DNA from: Serratia marcescens
GTDB taxonomy: Bacteria > Pseudomonadota > Gammaproteobacteria > Enterobacterales > Enterobacteriaceae
Direction of reading: 5' to 3'
NCBI RefSeq assembly: GCF_029846115.1
Contig: NZ_JARVZZ010000001.1
Location: 4,278,001 to 4,342,000 of the forward strand
DNA length: 64,000 nt
The notes below the pieces were generated by a model. The model had not been told where the DNA came from. It did no database searches and saw only the letters and a list, made by a program, of their open reading frames with translations. Below, piece after piece: positions 1 to 10,442 of this stretch (positions are counted from its first letter, which is position 1; every line of letters begins with the position of its first letter). The position numbers and the translations under genes are program-made.

Positions 1-970
1 GCGTGATGAAGAAAGCGTACAGCAGGCTGTGGGTGACCGAAGCGCCCTTGCCCGACAGCAGCGCCGGCAGCCAGTTGCCGAAGCCGAAGAAGCCGATGGC
101 CTGAAAGAAGTTCATCACCACCAGCATCAGCGTGCGATCGCGGTACTGCGGCGCCCAGATATCGCGAAAGCGGCCGCGCGGCGGCGCCCCCTCGGCATCA
201 TCCACCGGGCGCGACGGGAAGTCCGCGGCCGCCACGCCGCAGCGCCGCTCCATATCCCGCATCACCTGCCGGGCCTGCGCATAGCGCCGCTGCTGCACCA
301 GCCAGCGCGGCGACTCCGGTAGCCCCTTGCGCACCAGCCAGATCACCAGCGAGGCCAGCGCGCCGGCGATCACCACGTAGCGCCAACCGCTCAGGCCCCA
401 AATCGTCTGCGGCACCAACCACCAGGACATCAGCGCCACCGCCGGCACCGACAGGAACTGCACGAAGAACGCGAAGGCGAAAGCCCGGGTGCGCAGATGC
501 GCGGGCACCCACTCCGTCAGGTAAGTATCGATGGTCACCAGCTCAATGCCGAGCCCGACGCCCACCAGAAAGCGCAGAAAGATCACCCATTCCGCCTGCT
601 GTTGAAACGCCAGCAGCAGCGAGAAGACGCCATACCAGATCAGGGCGAACATGAAGGTGGCGCGGCGGCCGAAGCGATCGGCGTACGGGCTCAGCAAGCT
701 GGCGCCGACGAACAGGCCAAGAAAGGTGGCGGAGGCGAAGGCCGCCTGGTCCGACACGCCGAAGACGCCCTGTGCGCCGGTGTGGAAAATGCCGTCGGCG
801 ATAAGGCCGGTGCTGATATAGCCGGTCTGGAACAGATCGTAGAGTTCGAAAAAGCCGCCCAGCGACAGCAGAATGATAAAGCGCCACAGACCGGCCGACG
901 CGGGCAAGGCGTCGATTCTGGTCGCCAAATCCCGCGCATGGATCGGCGACGCCGCTACAGAGTCACTCAC
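1..970 (-). CDS. MFS transporter, metabolite:H+ symporter type (partial, 3' end outside window)
   Basis: Major facilitator family membrane transporter. The frame is open from a GTG at 970 through position 2, giving 323 codons, and the C-terminal part lies beyond the window edge. The GTG start is chosen because the upstream ATG frame hits a stop at once and a GAGG sits about 7 bases upstream. The N-terminal half shows the symporter signature region FFELYDLFQTGYI in TM1, the cytoplasmic loop motif ADRFGRR between TM2 and TM3, and alternating hydrophobic segments. A hydrophilic central loop (ESPRWLVQQRRYAQARQ) resembles the mid-loop of the sugar and aromatic-acid porter branches. The substrate cannot be read from the sequence. 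The next gene upstream (sotB) is on the same strand, but about 170 bases and a hairpin separate the two. Confidence 0.85.
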   Translation of the reverse strand, partial: MSDSVAASPIHARDLATRIDALPASAGLWRFIILLSLGGFFELYDLFQTGYISTGLIADGIFHTGAQGVFGVSDQAAFASATFLGLFVGASLLSPYADRFGRRATFMFALIWYGVFSLLLAFQQQAEWVIFLRFLVGVGLGIELVTIDTYLTEWVPAHLRTRAFAFAFFVQFLSVPAVALMSWWLVPQTIWGLSGWRYVVIAGALASLVIWLVRKGLPESPRWLVQQRRYAQARQVMRDMERRCGVAAADFPSRPVDDAEGAPPRGRFRDIWAPQYRDRTLMLVVMNFFQAIGFFGFGNWLPALLSGKGASVTHSLLYAFFIT

Positions 971-1111
971 CGTTAACCTCGCATTAACATTTTTGATGAC
1001 TTTCTATGCTAGCGAAGCGGCGTCGGAGTTAAATTTTTAATTAGCAGACTATGAAAAAAAGTTAAGCATAAAACGCTGCAGCAGCCTGTTTTATAGCAGG
1101 AAAATGCAACG

Positions 1112-1134
1112 CGGGATGCCGCAGCGGCATCCCG
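1112..1134 (-). terminator. Hairpin downstream of sotB
   Basis: A perfect 10-base stem (CGGGATGCCG at 1112-1121 against CGGCATCCCG at 1125-1134) has a 3-base loop. It lies just past the sotB stop codon. On the minus strand it is followed by a moderately T-rich stretch, so it is a plausible but not textbook intrinsic terminator. Confidence 0.5.
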
Positions 1135-1144
1135 AATCGGCGGC

Positions 1145-2335
1145 TTAACGGCTGGGGTGCTGCTGCAGCCGTTCGCTGCGGTAGACGCTCAGCAGGCACC
1201 AACCGAGGGCGATCAGCGCCAGCGGCGCGGCGACGAAGCCGATGTTGCCCATCCCAAGATGCAGGCTCACCTGGTTGCCCAGCAGCGCACCGCTGCCGAT
1301 GCCGAAGTTGTACAGGCCGGAGAAGATCGCCATCGCCACGTCGGTGGCGTCCGGCGCCAGGCTCAGCACTTTGGCCTGCATCGACAGGCCGATGGCCATG
1401 ATCGCCATGCCCCAGAAGATACACAGCACCGTCAGGTGGCTTTCGCTGCCGGCGGCCGGCAGCAGCAGCAGCAGGCTCAAGACCAGCAGCGCGATGGCGC
1501 CGATAAAGAAGCCGGAAGGAAAACGCTCGCTGTAACGGCTGAACAGCAGGCTGCCGACGATGCCGGCGGCGCCGAACAACAGCAGCATCAGCGTGGTGAA
1601 GTTCTCCGACAGCCTGGCCACGGTCTGGATAAACGGCTCGATGTAGCTATAAGCGGTGAAGTGCGCCGTCACCACGATGACGGTCAGCATATACAGCGCC
1701 AGCAGCGCCGGGCGTTTGAACAGCAGCGGCACGCTGGCCAGCGAACCGGAGTGCTCGCTTTTCAGCACCGGCAGCAGGCGCCACAGCAACACCAGCGCCA
1801 GGGTGGCGCACACCGCGATGCCGATAAAGGTCATGCGCCAGCCGAGCAGCTGCCCCACCACCCGCCCGAGCGGCAACCCGAGCACCATCGCCAGCGCGGT
1901 GCCGCCCGCCAGCAGGCTCAGCGCCTGGGCTTTCTTGCCCGGCGGCGCCACGCGGATCGCCAGCGAGGCGGTGATCGACCAGAACACCGAGTGCGCCAGC
2001 GCCACGCCGGCGCGCGAAATGACCAGCGTGGTGAAGTTCCAGGCCACGGCGGTCAGCACGTGGCTGGCGATAAACAGCATGAACACGCCGATCAGCAGCT
2101 TGCGGCGCTCGATTTTGCTGGTCAGCAGCATGCACGCCAATGAGGCGGCGGCGACGATCCAGGCGTAGATGGTGATGATCAGGCCGACCTGTTCGGTTTG
2201 CATCGAGAAGCTGGCAGCAATGTCGCTCAGCAGACCAACCGGAATAAATTCGGTGGTGTTGAAGATAAAGGCCGAGACGGCGAGGATAACCACGCGCAAC
2301 CAGGCGGTTGAGCGCGAAACGGCAGCGTGTTCCAT
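1145..2335 (-). CDS. sotB: SotB/YdeA-type MFS sugar (L-arabinose) efflux transporter
   Basis: Inner-membrane MFS exporter of 396 residues, the same length as E. coli SotB as remembered. SotB exports arabinose and other sugars and protects against sugar-phosphate stress. The protein opens with the family stretch [18 protein letters not shown] after a short cytoplasmic tail and has twelve hydrophobic segments. The ATG at 2335 is preferred over an in-frame TTG at 2365 because it matches the family N-terminus. Its ribosome binding site is weak. The gene stands alone and diverges from the beta-hydroxylase-like gene at 2604. Identification as SotB is by overall sequence resemblance, and the substrate range is inferred. 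Confidence 0.85.
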   Translation of the reverse strand: MEHAAVSRSTAWLRVVILAVSAFIFNTTEFIPVGLLSDIAASFSMQTEQVGLIITIYAWIVAAASLACMLLTSKIERRKLLIGVFMLFIASHVLTAVAWNFTTLVISRAGVALAHSVFWSITASLAIRVAPPGKKAQALSLLAGGTALAMVLGLPLGRVVGQLLGWRMTFIGIAVCATLALVLLWRLLPVLKSEHSGSLASVPLLFKRPALLALYMLTVIVVTAHFTAYSYIEPFIQTVARLSENFTTLMLLLFGAAGIVGSLLFSRYSERFPSGFFIGAIALLVLSLLLLLPAAGSESHLTVLCIFWGMAIMAIGLSMQAKVLSLAPDATDVAMAIFSGLYNFGIGSGALLGNQVSLHLGMGNIGFVAAPLALIALGWCLLSVYRSERLQQHPSR

Positions 2336-2603
2336 GGTAAACAAAATCCGGACAGGTGCGGGCAAGTCGCGATATTTTAACCAACCGGCCCGCTAAATGC
2401 GATACGCGTCACACTTTAATTGTGTGGTTTTTTTCGCCGCATTTCGACACATTCGCAGACACACGGTTGCACAAATGCTGTGCTAATCTCTTGAAGCGTA
2501 CCAATTTTTCCTGCCGCTCTTCCCCCCCGGCCGCCGCAGACGACGCGCCGCGCCGAAGAACCGCGCGCAGTGTCCATTTGGCGTTTTCTGAGGCGAGGTC
2601 ATT

Positions 2604-3290
2604 ATGTCCGCGATTTATGATTGGTCCGTGCTCGCATTGCGCAATGTTTACGATCGCCGCATTCAGGGCAAGCCGGTGCTCGACAGCGCCGCGCTGTTCC
2701 CCGACGCCGAGCGTTTCACCGCCCAATGGCGGCAGATCCGCGAAGAGGCGCTGACCGTCGCCCACGATCTGCACAATATTCCCCGTTTTCACGAGATCAT
2801 GATCCAGCAGGAATCGATCTCCGCCAACGACGCGCGCGACTGGCGCATGTTCATCATGAAGGCCTACGGCCAGCCGATCGCCCGCAACCTGGCGCGCTGC
2901 CCGACGCTGGCGGCGCTGATCGCCTCGTCGCCGGACGTGCTGTCCGCCTCGCTCTCCTTCCTGGCGCCCGGCAAACAGGTGCCGCCCCACCGCGGGCCGT
3001 TCCGCGGCATTCTGCGCGGCTATCTGGTGCTGGACATGCCTAAACGCGCCGACGGGGTGCCGGCGGCGGTGCTGAAAGTGGACGGCCGCGAATACCGGCT
3101 GCACGAGGGGGAGTTCATGCTGTGGGACGATACCTTCGAACACGAGGTGTGGAACGACAGCGCGCAGGTGCGCACCGTGCTGCTGCTGGACATCCGCCGC
3201 CGCGACATGCCCGCCGGGCTGCGGCTGCTCTCCAGCGCCATCGTCGCCCTGGTGCGGCTGAACGTGCGCTGGATGCAGCGCCATTTCTGA
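2604..3290 (+). CDS. Aspartyl/asparaginyl beta-hydroxylase-family dioxygenase
   Basis: Protein of 228 residues with the Asp_Arg_Hydrox (AspH/LpxO-like) fold, an Fe(II)/2-oxoglutarate-dependent hydroxylase. The family binds iron with two histidines. Here these are His129 in VPPHRGPFRG and His180 in FEHEVWND, with Arg190 further on as the likely 2-oxoglutarate ligand. The start ATG has GAGG seven bases upstream. A C-terminal hydrophobic stretch (LRLLSSAIVALVRL) could associate with the membrane. Enterobacterial relatives include LpxO, which hydroxylates lipid A acyl chains, but this protein is shorter and lacks a clear N-terminal anchor. The true substrate (lipid, peptide or free amino acid) is unknown. 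It is convergent with the NmrA-like gene. Confidence 0.8.
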   Translation: MSAIYDWSVLALRNVYDRRIQGKPVLDSAALFPDAERFTAQWRQIREEALTVAHDLHNIPRFHEIMIQQESISANDARDWRMFIMKAYGQPIARNLARCPTLAALIASSPDVLSASLSFLAPGKQVPPHRGPFRGILRGYLVLDMPKRADGVPAAVLKVDGREYRLHEGEFMLWDDTFEHEVWNDSAQVRTVLLLDIRRRDMPAGLRLLSSAIVALVRLNVRWMQRHF

Positions 3291-3307
3291 GTCCGGCGCT
3301 CAGGCGA

Positions 3308-4255
3308 CTAACCGTCCTGAGAGGTCGGGCATTGCTGCGCCAGCCACTGCTCGGCGGTGGTGGTGGCTATGCCCTGGCGCGCATTGAAGGTTTTCGCCTT
3401 ATCCCAGGCCACGCCGTCGGGCCGGGCGAAAGCCAGCCGGTATTTGGCGCCGACGTCACGCGGATGGTTCCGCACCTCCTCCTGCAGCCGCTCGTTGTCC
3501 AACAGGACTCTGTTGACCTCAACGCCCCAGTGCGCCTGCATGACATCGGCAAGCTCGCGGTAGGTCAGCGTGTCCCCGGCGATATAGACCACCTGGTTGC
3601 GAAACGCGGGCCGATGGAAAAAAATCGCGGCCGTCAGCCGGCCAATGTCCTCGGGGGTGGTCAGCGTCACCGCGTAGCGCCAGTCGCCCAGCGCGCGCAC
3701 CGTTTTGGTGGCCGCGTCCACCACGCCAAAACCCGAGTCAAACAGGTAGCTGGTGAAAATGCCCGTGGAAACAATCACCCACGCCGTCGCCTTCTGCGCA
3801 CGCAGCAGGTGGCGCACCTCGAGCTGTTCATCCCACACCTGTTGCCCGCTGCCTTTGCCGACAACATCGTAGTCCACGCCGAACTGCCACGGGAAATAAC
3901 GCGCCACGCCCGCCTGCAAAACGGCCTGGGTGATCTTTATCTGCGTGCCCGCCCCGCCGACAAAGCCGCTGCAGTTGATCACCGCGTCAAAGCCACGCAG
4001 CAGCGCGCTCAGCTCATCCACGCTGTTTTGCTGCAGGTCGCCTTCCACCACGGCGATGCCGAGCCGCGTCAGCGCATCCCGCCGCGCGCGATGCGGGCCG
4101 GTGACGGCGCGGGCGGCCTCCGGCCGCAGCAGCACGCTGATGTTTAAAGCGTGGTGTAACCGGGCCTGCCGGCTCATCGCGCGCAATACCGGCAGCCCCA
4201 GTTCACCGGCGCCGAGTATCAGCACGGTATTGATGGATGGATTTGTGGATTTCAT
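3308..4255 (-). CDS. NmrA/isoflavone-reductase-like NAD(P)-binding protein
   Basis: Atypical short-chain dehydrogenase of 315 residues. The N-terminal Rossmann motif is VLILGAGELGLPVL, followed by a conserved NCSGFVGGAGTQIKI stretch and a PWQFGVDYD segment typical of the isoflavone-reductase/NmrA group. A frame extends further upstream, but ATG 4255 is the start because it has a strong AGGAGGC site six bases before it. The gene is divergent from an HxlR regulator (start 4342) with under 90 bases between them, an arrangement commonly seen for redox- or quinone-responsive HxlR switches. Its role is likely quinone or aldehyde detoxification, or redox sensing through NAD(P) binding. The substrate is unknown. 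Confidence 0.8.
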   Translation of the reverse strand: MKSTNPSINTVLILGAGELGLPVLRAMSRQARLHHALNISVLLRPEAARAVTGPHRARRDALTRLGIAVVEGDLQQNSVDELSALLRGFDAVINCSGFVGGAGTQIKITQAVLQAGVARYFPWQFGVDYDVVGKGSGQQVWDEQLEVRHLLRAQKATAWVIVSTGIFTSYLFDSGFGVVDAATKTVRALGDWRYAVTLTTPEDIGRLTAAIFFHRPAFRNQVVYIAGDTLTYRELADVMQAHWGVEVNRVLLDNERLQEEVRNHPRDVGAKYRLAFARPDGVAWDKAKTFNARQGIATTTAEQWLAQQCPTSQDG

Positions 4256-4314
4256 TCTTGCCTCCTGTCTTAACACTGCGCCATCCTGACAGCTGACAAA
4301 AACGGGTTCAATTA

Positions 4315-4331
4315 GGTACACGCGTGATACC
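4315..4331. promoter_or_regulatory. Candidate HxlR operator
   Basis: A near-symmetric element GGTA-CACGCGTG-A-TACC lies in the divergent promoter region and ends ten bases before the HxlR start codon. HxlR regulators bind dyads in such regions, so this is a reasonable autoregulatory site. Binding is inferred. Confidence 0.4.
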
Positions 4332-4341
4332 GGAGAGGAAT

Positions 4342-4764
4342 ATGACGAACGATCGGGAAGCGCTGCTGCAATTTTCGCAGGCGTTCTGTGAAGAATTGAG
4401 CAACGACGATGAAGGGTTGAAGCGTGAGATCCTCGCACATGCGGGCAACCGTTGGTCGCTGGGGGTATTGCATATCCTGGGCACCCACGGGCCGCTGCGC
4501 CACGGCGAGATAGGCCGCCAATTAGCGGGCGTGACGCAGAGAATGCTGACGCGGACGCTGCGCCATCTCGAGCGGGACGGGTTGATATCGCGCTGCGATT
4601 ATCAGGAAAAGCTGCCCCGCGTGGTTTACACCATCACCGACGCGGGGGAAGAGATGCTGCTCAACATGCTGCCACTCTGGTCGTGGATTATCGCCTCCGC
4701 CGATGCCTTCAGGGCGGCCCGCTCACGCTACGATGATCAAGATCGAAGCGCCGCCGAGGGATGA
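4342..4764 (+). CDS. HxlR-family winged-helix transcriptional regulator
   Basis: Regulator of 140 residues. The core matches the HxlR winged helix: a helix around NRWSLGVLHILGTHGPLRHGE, then the recognition helix TQRMLTRTLRHLERDGLI and the wing PRVVYTITDAGEEML. A cysteine near the N-terminus (FCEEL) sits where several HxlR members (YodB, QorR type) carry a redox-sensing thiol. The ATG at 4342 is preferred over GTG 4324 because GGAGAGG lies directly upstream. It probably controls itself and the divergent NmrA-like oxidoreductase in response to electrophiles. It ends 30 bases before the end of the convergent livF. Confidence 0.85.
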   Translation: MTNDREALLQFSQAFCEELSNDDEGLKREILAHAGNRWSLGVLHILGTHGPLRHGEIGRQLAGVTQRMLTRTLRHLERDGLISRCDYQEKLPRVVYTITDAGEEMLLNMLPLWSWIIASADAFRAARSRYDDQDRSAAEG

Positions 4765-4794
4765 ACGCGGGCCTCCCTGCCCAAAGGGCGGCGC

Positions 4795-5507
<713 letters not shown>

Positions 5508-5511
<4 letters not shown>

Positions 5512-6383
5512 CCCGCCAGCTCCTCTTCGTCCGCGCCCAGGTAGGCGGCGATCACCGCCTCGTTGTGCTGGATCTCCTGCGGCGTGCCGCGGGCGATCAC
5601 GTCGCCGTGATCGAGCACGATCACCCGGTCGGAGATCTCCATCACCATGCCCATGTCATGCTCGATCAGCAGCACCGTGATGCCGTGATGCTGGCGCAGG
5701 AAGCGGATGATACGGCTCAGCGTCGCCGTTTCCACTGGGTTCAGCCCGGCGGCCGGCTCGTCGAGACAGATCATCTCCGGCGCGGTGCACATGGCGCGCG
5801 CGATCTCCAGCCGCCGCTGTTGGCCGTAGGACATTTCCCCCGCCAGCCGGTTGGCGCAGTCCACCAGATCCACCACCTCCAGCCAGTAGAAGGCGTGATC
5901 CAGCGCGGCGCTCTCCGCCCGGCGGTAGCCCGGCGTGTTCAGCACCCCGGCGATCAGGTTGCGGTTGCTCTGCATGTGCTGCGCCACCAGCAGGTTCTCC
6001 ACCACCGACATTTCGCGGAACAGGCGGATATTCTGGAAAGTGCGCGCCAGCCCGGCGCGGTTGACCAGGTGGGTGCCGCCGAACATCTTGTAATAGAGGC
6101 GCGAGCCGAGCCGCTTCGGGCGTATCCAGTCGCCGGCGCGAAACTTCTGCCCCAGCACCTGGATCACGTCGGTCGGCCGCTTATGGGTATTGAGCAGGAT
6201 CGCACCGCCGCTGGCGCGGTAAAAGCCGGTCAGGCAGTTGAACACTGTGGTCTTGCCGGCGCCGTTGGGGCCAATCAGGGCGGTGATGGAGCCGCGTTCC
6301 ACCTCCAGATTGACGTCGTTCAGCGCCTTGATGCCGCCAAAGCGCATCATCAGGTGCTCCACCCGCAAAATGGCGTCGCTCAT
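5508..6383 (-). CDS. livG: Branched-chain amino acid ABC transporter ATPase LivG
   Basis: ATP-binding subunit of 291 residues, longer than the roughly 255 of E. coli LivG. The additional length lies between Walker A (GPNGAGKTT) and the Q-loop (LARTFQNIRLF), in a basic insert around KRPTDVIQVLGQKF. The signature is MSYGQQRRLEIARAM and Walker B is MICLDEPAAGLNP. It pairs with LivF on the LivHM channel. Start and stop overlap both neighbours by four bases, as expected in a tightly coupled operon. Confidence 0.93.
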
Positions 6384-7666
6384 GGCGCCACCCCCTTGCG
6401 TTCGGCGAAGCTGGCGCGGCTGATGCGCACCAGCCCGCGCGGCCGCCAGATCATCATCGCCACCATCAGCACGCCGAACAGCAGCACCCGGTATTCGGCG
6501 AAACTGCGCAGCAGCTCCGGCGCCACCGTCAGCACGAAGGCCGCCAGCACCACGCCGAGGGTGGAGCCCATGCCGCCCAGCACCACGATCGCCAGGATCA
6601 GCGCCGACTCGAAGAAGGTGAACGAGGTCGGGTTGACGAAGCCCTGATAGGTGGCGAAAAACACCCCCGCCAACCCGGCGGTGGAGGCGCCCAGCATAAA
6701 CGCCGACAGCTTCACCAGTACGTGATTGAGCCCGAGAGAGCGGCAGGCGATCTCATCCTCGCGCAGCGCCTCCCAGGCGCGGCCGATCGGCATGCGCGTC
6801 AGCCGGTGCTTGATGTACAGCACCAGCAGCACCACCAAAAACAGCACCGCGTAGATGAAAATGAACTTGAGGTTGGGGTTGTAATCGATGCCGAGAAACT
6901 CGTGGATCGGCACCCCGCCGTCTTTGGCACGCCGGCCGAACTCCAGGCCGAACACCGTCGGCGCCGGCACCGAGACGCCGTTCGGCCCGCCGGTGAGCGA
7001 CATCCAGTTGTTCAGCACCAGCCGGATGATCTCGCCGAACCCCAGCGTGACGATCGCCAGGTAGTCACCGTGCATGCGCAGCACCGGGAAACCCAGCAGC
7101 GCGCCGGCCAGCGCCGCCATCAGCGCCCCCAGCGGCAGCATCGCCCAAAACCCCAGCCCGAGGTACTGATAGCCCAGCGCCAGCCCGTAAGCGCCGATGG
7201 CGTAAAACGCCACGTACCCCAGATCGAGCAGCCCCGCCAGCCCGACCACGATATTCAGCCCCAGGCCGAGCAGCACGTAGATCAGGCCGAGGATCGCCAC
7301 CGTCAGCAGGTATTTGGTGGCGACGAACGGGAACAGCAGCGCGATCGCCGCCATCAGCGGCAAGATCCAGCGCAGGTTGGATTTATAGCCCAGCGGCCGT
7401 ACGTAGACGCCGTCGTTGCCGCCGTCGAAGCGCGCCAGCACCCTGCGCCCCGGCGCGGTTTGCAGGAACAGGCTCAGCAGCAGCCGTCCGGCCATCACCG
7501 CGACGATAATCCACACCAGCCGGTGCGGTTCGACGTTGAAGCTGTAGCCGTTCAGCACGATGCCGACGATCGGCCCGAACACGATCAGGGCGATCAGCCC
7601 GGCCAAGACGGCGTCCAGCAGGCTGCGTTTAACGTCCAGCCCGCCGTTGATCACGGATTGCGACAT
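6380..7666 (-). CDS. livM: Branched-chain amino acid ABC transporter permease LivM
   Basis: Integral membrane permease of 428 residues (E. coli LivM has about 425). An N-terminal extension of roughly 100 residues with extra hydrophobic segments precedes the BPD_transp_2 domain, as in E. coli. The conserved core is visible in GLNIVVGLAGLLDLGYVAFY and in GRAWEALREDEIACRSLG, the coupling loop that contacts the ATPases. It forms the channel with LivH. It starts ten bases after the livH stop. Confidence 0.93.
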   Translation of the reverse strand: MSQSVINGGLDVKRSLLDAVLAGLIALIVFGPIVGIVLNGYSFNVEPHRLVWIIVAVMAGRLLLSLFLQTAPGRRVLARFDGGNDGVYVRPLGYKSNLRWILPLMAAIALLFPFVATKYLLTVAILGLIYVLLGLGLNIVVGLAGLLDLGYVAFYAIGAYGLALGYQYLGLGFWAMLPLGALMAALAGALLGFPVLRMHGDYLAIVTLGFGEIIRLVLNNWMSLTGGPNGVSVPAPTVFGLEFGRRAKDGGVPIHEFLGIDYNPNLKFIFIYAVLFLVVLLVLYIKHRLTRMPIGRAWEALREDEIACRSLGLNHVLVKLSAFMLGASTAGLAGVFFATYQGFVNPTSFTFFESALILAIVVLGGMGSTLGVVLAAFVLTVAPELLRSFAEYRVLLFGVLMVAMMIWRPRGLVRISRASFAERKGVAP

Positions 7667-7676
7667 GACGTTCTCC

Positions 7677-8591
<915 letters not shown>

Positions 8592-8656
8592 AATGAGCAG
8601 TCTCGCCTGGTAAGGCCGCCAACGCAGTCCGACGCGGCCCAAAGGTCATCGCGGAA

Positions 8657-8681
8657 CGGGCTCGCCAGAGCGGCGAGCCCG
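8657..8681 (-). promoter_or_regulatory. Hairpin between livK and livH
   Basis: A perfect 10-base inverted repeat (CGGGCTCGCC / GGCGAGCCCG) with a 5-base loop. No T-run follows on the minus strand. Such structures after the binding-protein gene commonly act as mRNA stabilisers or partial attenuators that set the binding protein to permease ratio. This function is inferred from position. Confidence 0.6.
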
Positions 8682-8716
8682 TCGGTCATAGGGTTACAAC
8701 TTCAAGGTTCGGCCGT

Positions 8717-9835
8717 TTACAGCTGGTGATATTTGCCCTTGTCATCCCATTGGTAGACCACATAGTCCGAGACCTTCAGGTCGCCCTTCTGGTCCCAGGC
8801 TTTTTTGCCCATCACGGTATCCACATCGTGCGACTTCAGCCATTCGGCGGCCTTGGCGCTGTCTTTGCCGCCGGTGGCGTTGAAGGCGGCGGCGATCGCC
8901 TGGATCGAGGCGTAGGAATAGAGGGTGTACCCTTCCGGCTCAAAGCCGCTGGCGCGGAACTTGGCGATCACCGCCTTGCCCTCCGGGATCTGACGCGGAT
9001 CGTTGCCGAAGGTCATCAGCACGCCGTTGGTGTACTGCGGCCCGCCGGCGGCGGTCACCAGCTCTTCGGTCACCACGCAGTCGCCGGAGAAGAACTTGGC
9101 GGTCACGCCCTGCTCGCGCATCTGGCGCACCAGCGGCCCGGCTTCCGGATGGCAGCCGCCGAAATAGACCACGTCCGGCTTGACCGAGGCGATTTTGGTC
9201 ACCAGCGCGTTGAAGTCTTTCTCACCGCGCGACAACCCCTCATACAGCACCTCTTTGACTCCGCGCTTGTTCATCGCCGCCTTCGCCGCGTCCGCCAACC
9301 CCTGGCCGTAGGTGTCTTTATCGTGGATCACCGCGATGCGCTTGGCCTTCAGGGTATCCAGCATGTAGTTGGTGGCGATCACCCCCTGCTGATCGTCGCG
9401 CCCGCACATGCGGAACATGGTCTTCATGCCGCGCTCGGTGATCTGCGGGTTGGTGGAGCCGGGGGTGATGGCGATGATGCCGGCCTCGTCATACACCTCG
9501 GAGGCGGGCATGGTGGAAGAGGAGCAGAAGTGGCCGACCACCGCCGAGACCTTGTCCTGATCCACCAACCGGTTGGCCACCGCGACCGCCTGTTTCGGTT
9601 CGCAGGCGTCATCCCCCTGCACCAGCTTGATTTTTTCCCCTTTGATGCCGCCGGCGGCGTTGATGTCCGCCGCCGCCTGCGAAGCGCCGCGCCAATACTG
9701 ATCGCCATAGGTGGCGTTCGGCCCGGAGAACGGCCCGGCGACGCCGATGACGATGTCGGCCTGCGCGGAAAACGCCGTACCTAAACAACCGATGAGCAAA
9801 GCAGCGAGCGGACTTTTTATCAATTTCGATGACAT
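8717..9835 (-). CDS. livK: Branched-chain amino acid-binding periplasmic protein
   Basis: Type I periplasmic binding protein of 372 residues with an N-terminal signal peptide ending near FSAQA. The mature protein starts DIVIGVAGPFSGPNATYGDQ, the standard leucine-binding opening. Two cysteines (in GDDACEP and VGHFCSSS) match the conserved disulfide of LivJ/LivK. Start ATG 9835 is supported by GAGGAAG upstream and by the signal peptide. It is the first gene of livKHMGF, so the promoter must lie in the 450-base gap up to the tRNA gene. Which branched-chain amino acid is preferred cannot be told from sequence. Confidence 0.92.
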   Translation of the reverse strand: MSSKLIKSPLAALLIGCLGTAFSAQADIVIGVAGPFSGPNATYGDQYWRGASQAAADINAAGGIKGEKIKLVQGDDACEPKQAVAVANRLVDQDKVSAVVGHFCSSSTMPASEVYDEAGIIAITPGSTNPQITERGMKTMFRMCGRDDQQGVIATNYMLDTLKAKRIAVIHDKDTYGQGLADAAKAAMNKRGVKEVLYEGLSRGEKDFNALVTKIASVKPDVVYFGGCHPEAGPLVRQMREQGVTAKFFSGDCVVTEELVTAAGGPQYTNGVLMTFGNDPRQIPEGKAVIAKFRASGFEPEGYTLYSYASIQAIAAAFNATGGKDSAKAAEWLKSHDVDTVMGKKAWDQKGDLKVSDYVVYQWDDKGKYHQL

Positions 9836-10244
9836 TGTTATCTTCCTCAGCACTGGTATAGCGAAACGCCCTAGGGCGCGGATCAGTCACTTTATGTGTA
9901 GACGGGGAAAATAATTTTCTTGAGAGCGCAGTCGCATTCCCCAAAAATGGGTAAGCAAAAATCTAGCCATTGTGACGACGAATACATATTGCTTGCTTAT
10001 TCATCCTACATATCAGTTGCGGCGCGGCATGTGGCGGCATTAACCAGGAGCCTGGGCAGTACGGTTAGCGTGAGAGGAAGATGAAAGGGAAAACGGCTGT
10101 GCACCATCGCCGTGCAAGGGCTTGTGCAAGCGACGCGATAACGAGACAGGCGGCAAACATCACCGCCTGCCGGTGAAAAATGCCGAAAAACAGCGCAAGG
10201 TGCTCATTCCCTCAGCAAACGCACCTTTTTTGCAGTTTAGCGCT
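9836..10244. other. Intergenic region between livK and tRNA-Asn
   Basis: About 400 bases with no convincing coding frame. The livK end must hold the liv promoter, and the AT-rich stretch around 9905-10010 is the likely place. No clear operator was recognised. Lrp control is usual for liv operons but no site can be asserted. Confidence 0.5.
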
Positions 10245-10273
10245 TTGACAAACCCCAGGCGCCCCGCTATTAT
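10245..10273 (+). promoter_or_regulatory. Promoter of tRNA-Asn
   Basis: TTGACA at 10245-10250 and TATTAT at 10268-10273 have a 17-base spacer, close to the sigma-70 consensus. A GC-rich discriminator follows, typical of stable-RNA promoters under stringent control. The tRNA begins 18 bases after the -10 element. Confidence 0.85.
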
Positions 10274-10291
10274 TCGCCCCGTTCACACGAT

Positions 10292-10367
10292 TCCTCTGTA
10301 GTTCAGTCGGTAGAACGGCGGACTGTTAATCCGTATGTCACTGGTTCGAGTCCAGTCAGAGGAGCCA
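10292..10367 (+). tRNA. tRNA-Asn (anticodon GTT)
   Basis: A complete 76-base cloverleaf. The acceptor stem TCCTCTG pairs with CAGAGGA, the D arm is GTTC/GAAC, the anticodon loop is CTGTTAA with GTT at 10325-10327, the T arm is ACTGG-TTCGAGT-CCAGT, and CCA is encoded at 10365-10367. It reads asparagine AAC and AAU codons. Confidence 0.97.
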
Positions 10368-10376
10368 TATTTAGAG

Positions 10377-10413
10377 AAGCCCGCTCAGGGAAACCCGAGC
10401 GGGCTTTTTGTTT
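10377..10413 (+). terminator. Intrinsic terminator after tRNA-Asn
   Basis: Stem AAGCCCGCTC (10377-10386) with GAGCGGGCTT (10397-10406), an inner GGG/CCC pair, and then a T-rich run. The symmetric A/T flanks mean it could also end the convergent DUF4432 gene. A near-copy lies at 12001-12030. Confidence 0.9.
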
Positions 10414-10442
10414 TTTAGCGCTTAACAAGGCGCAAGGACGCG

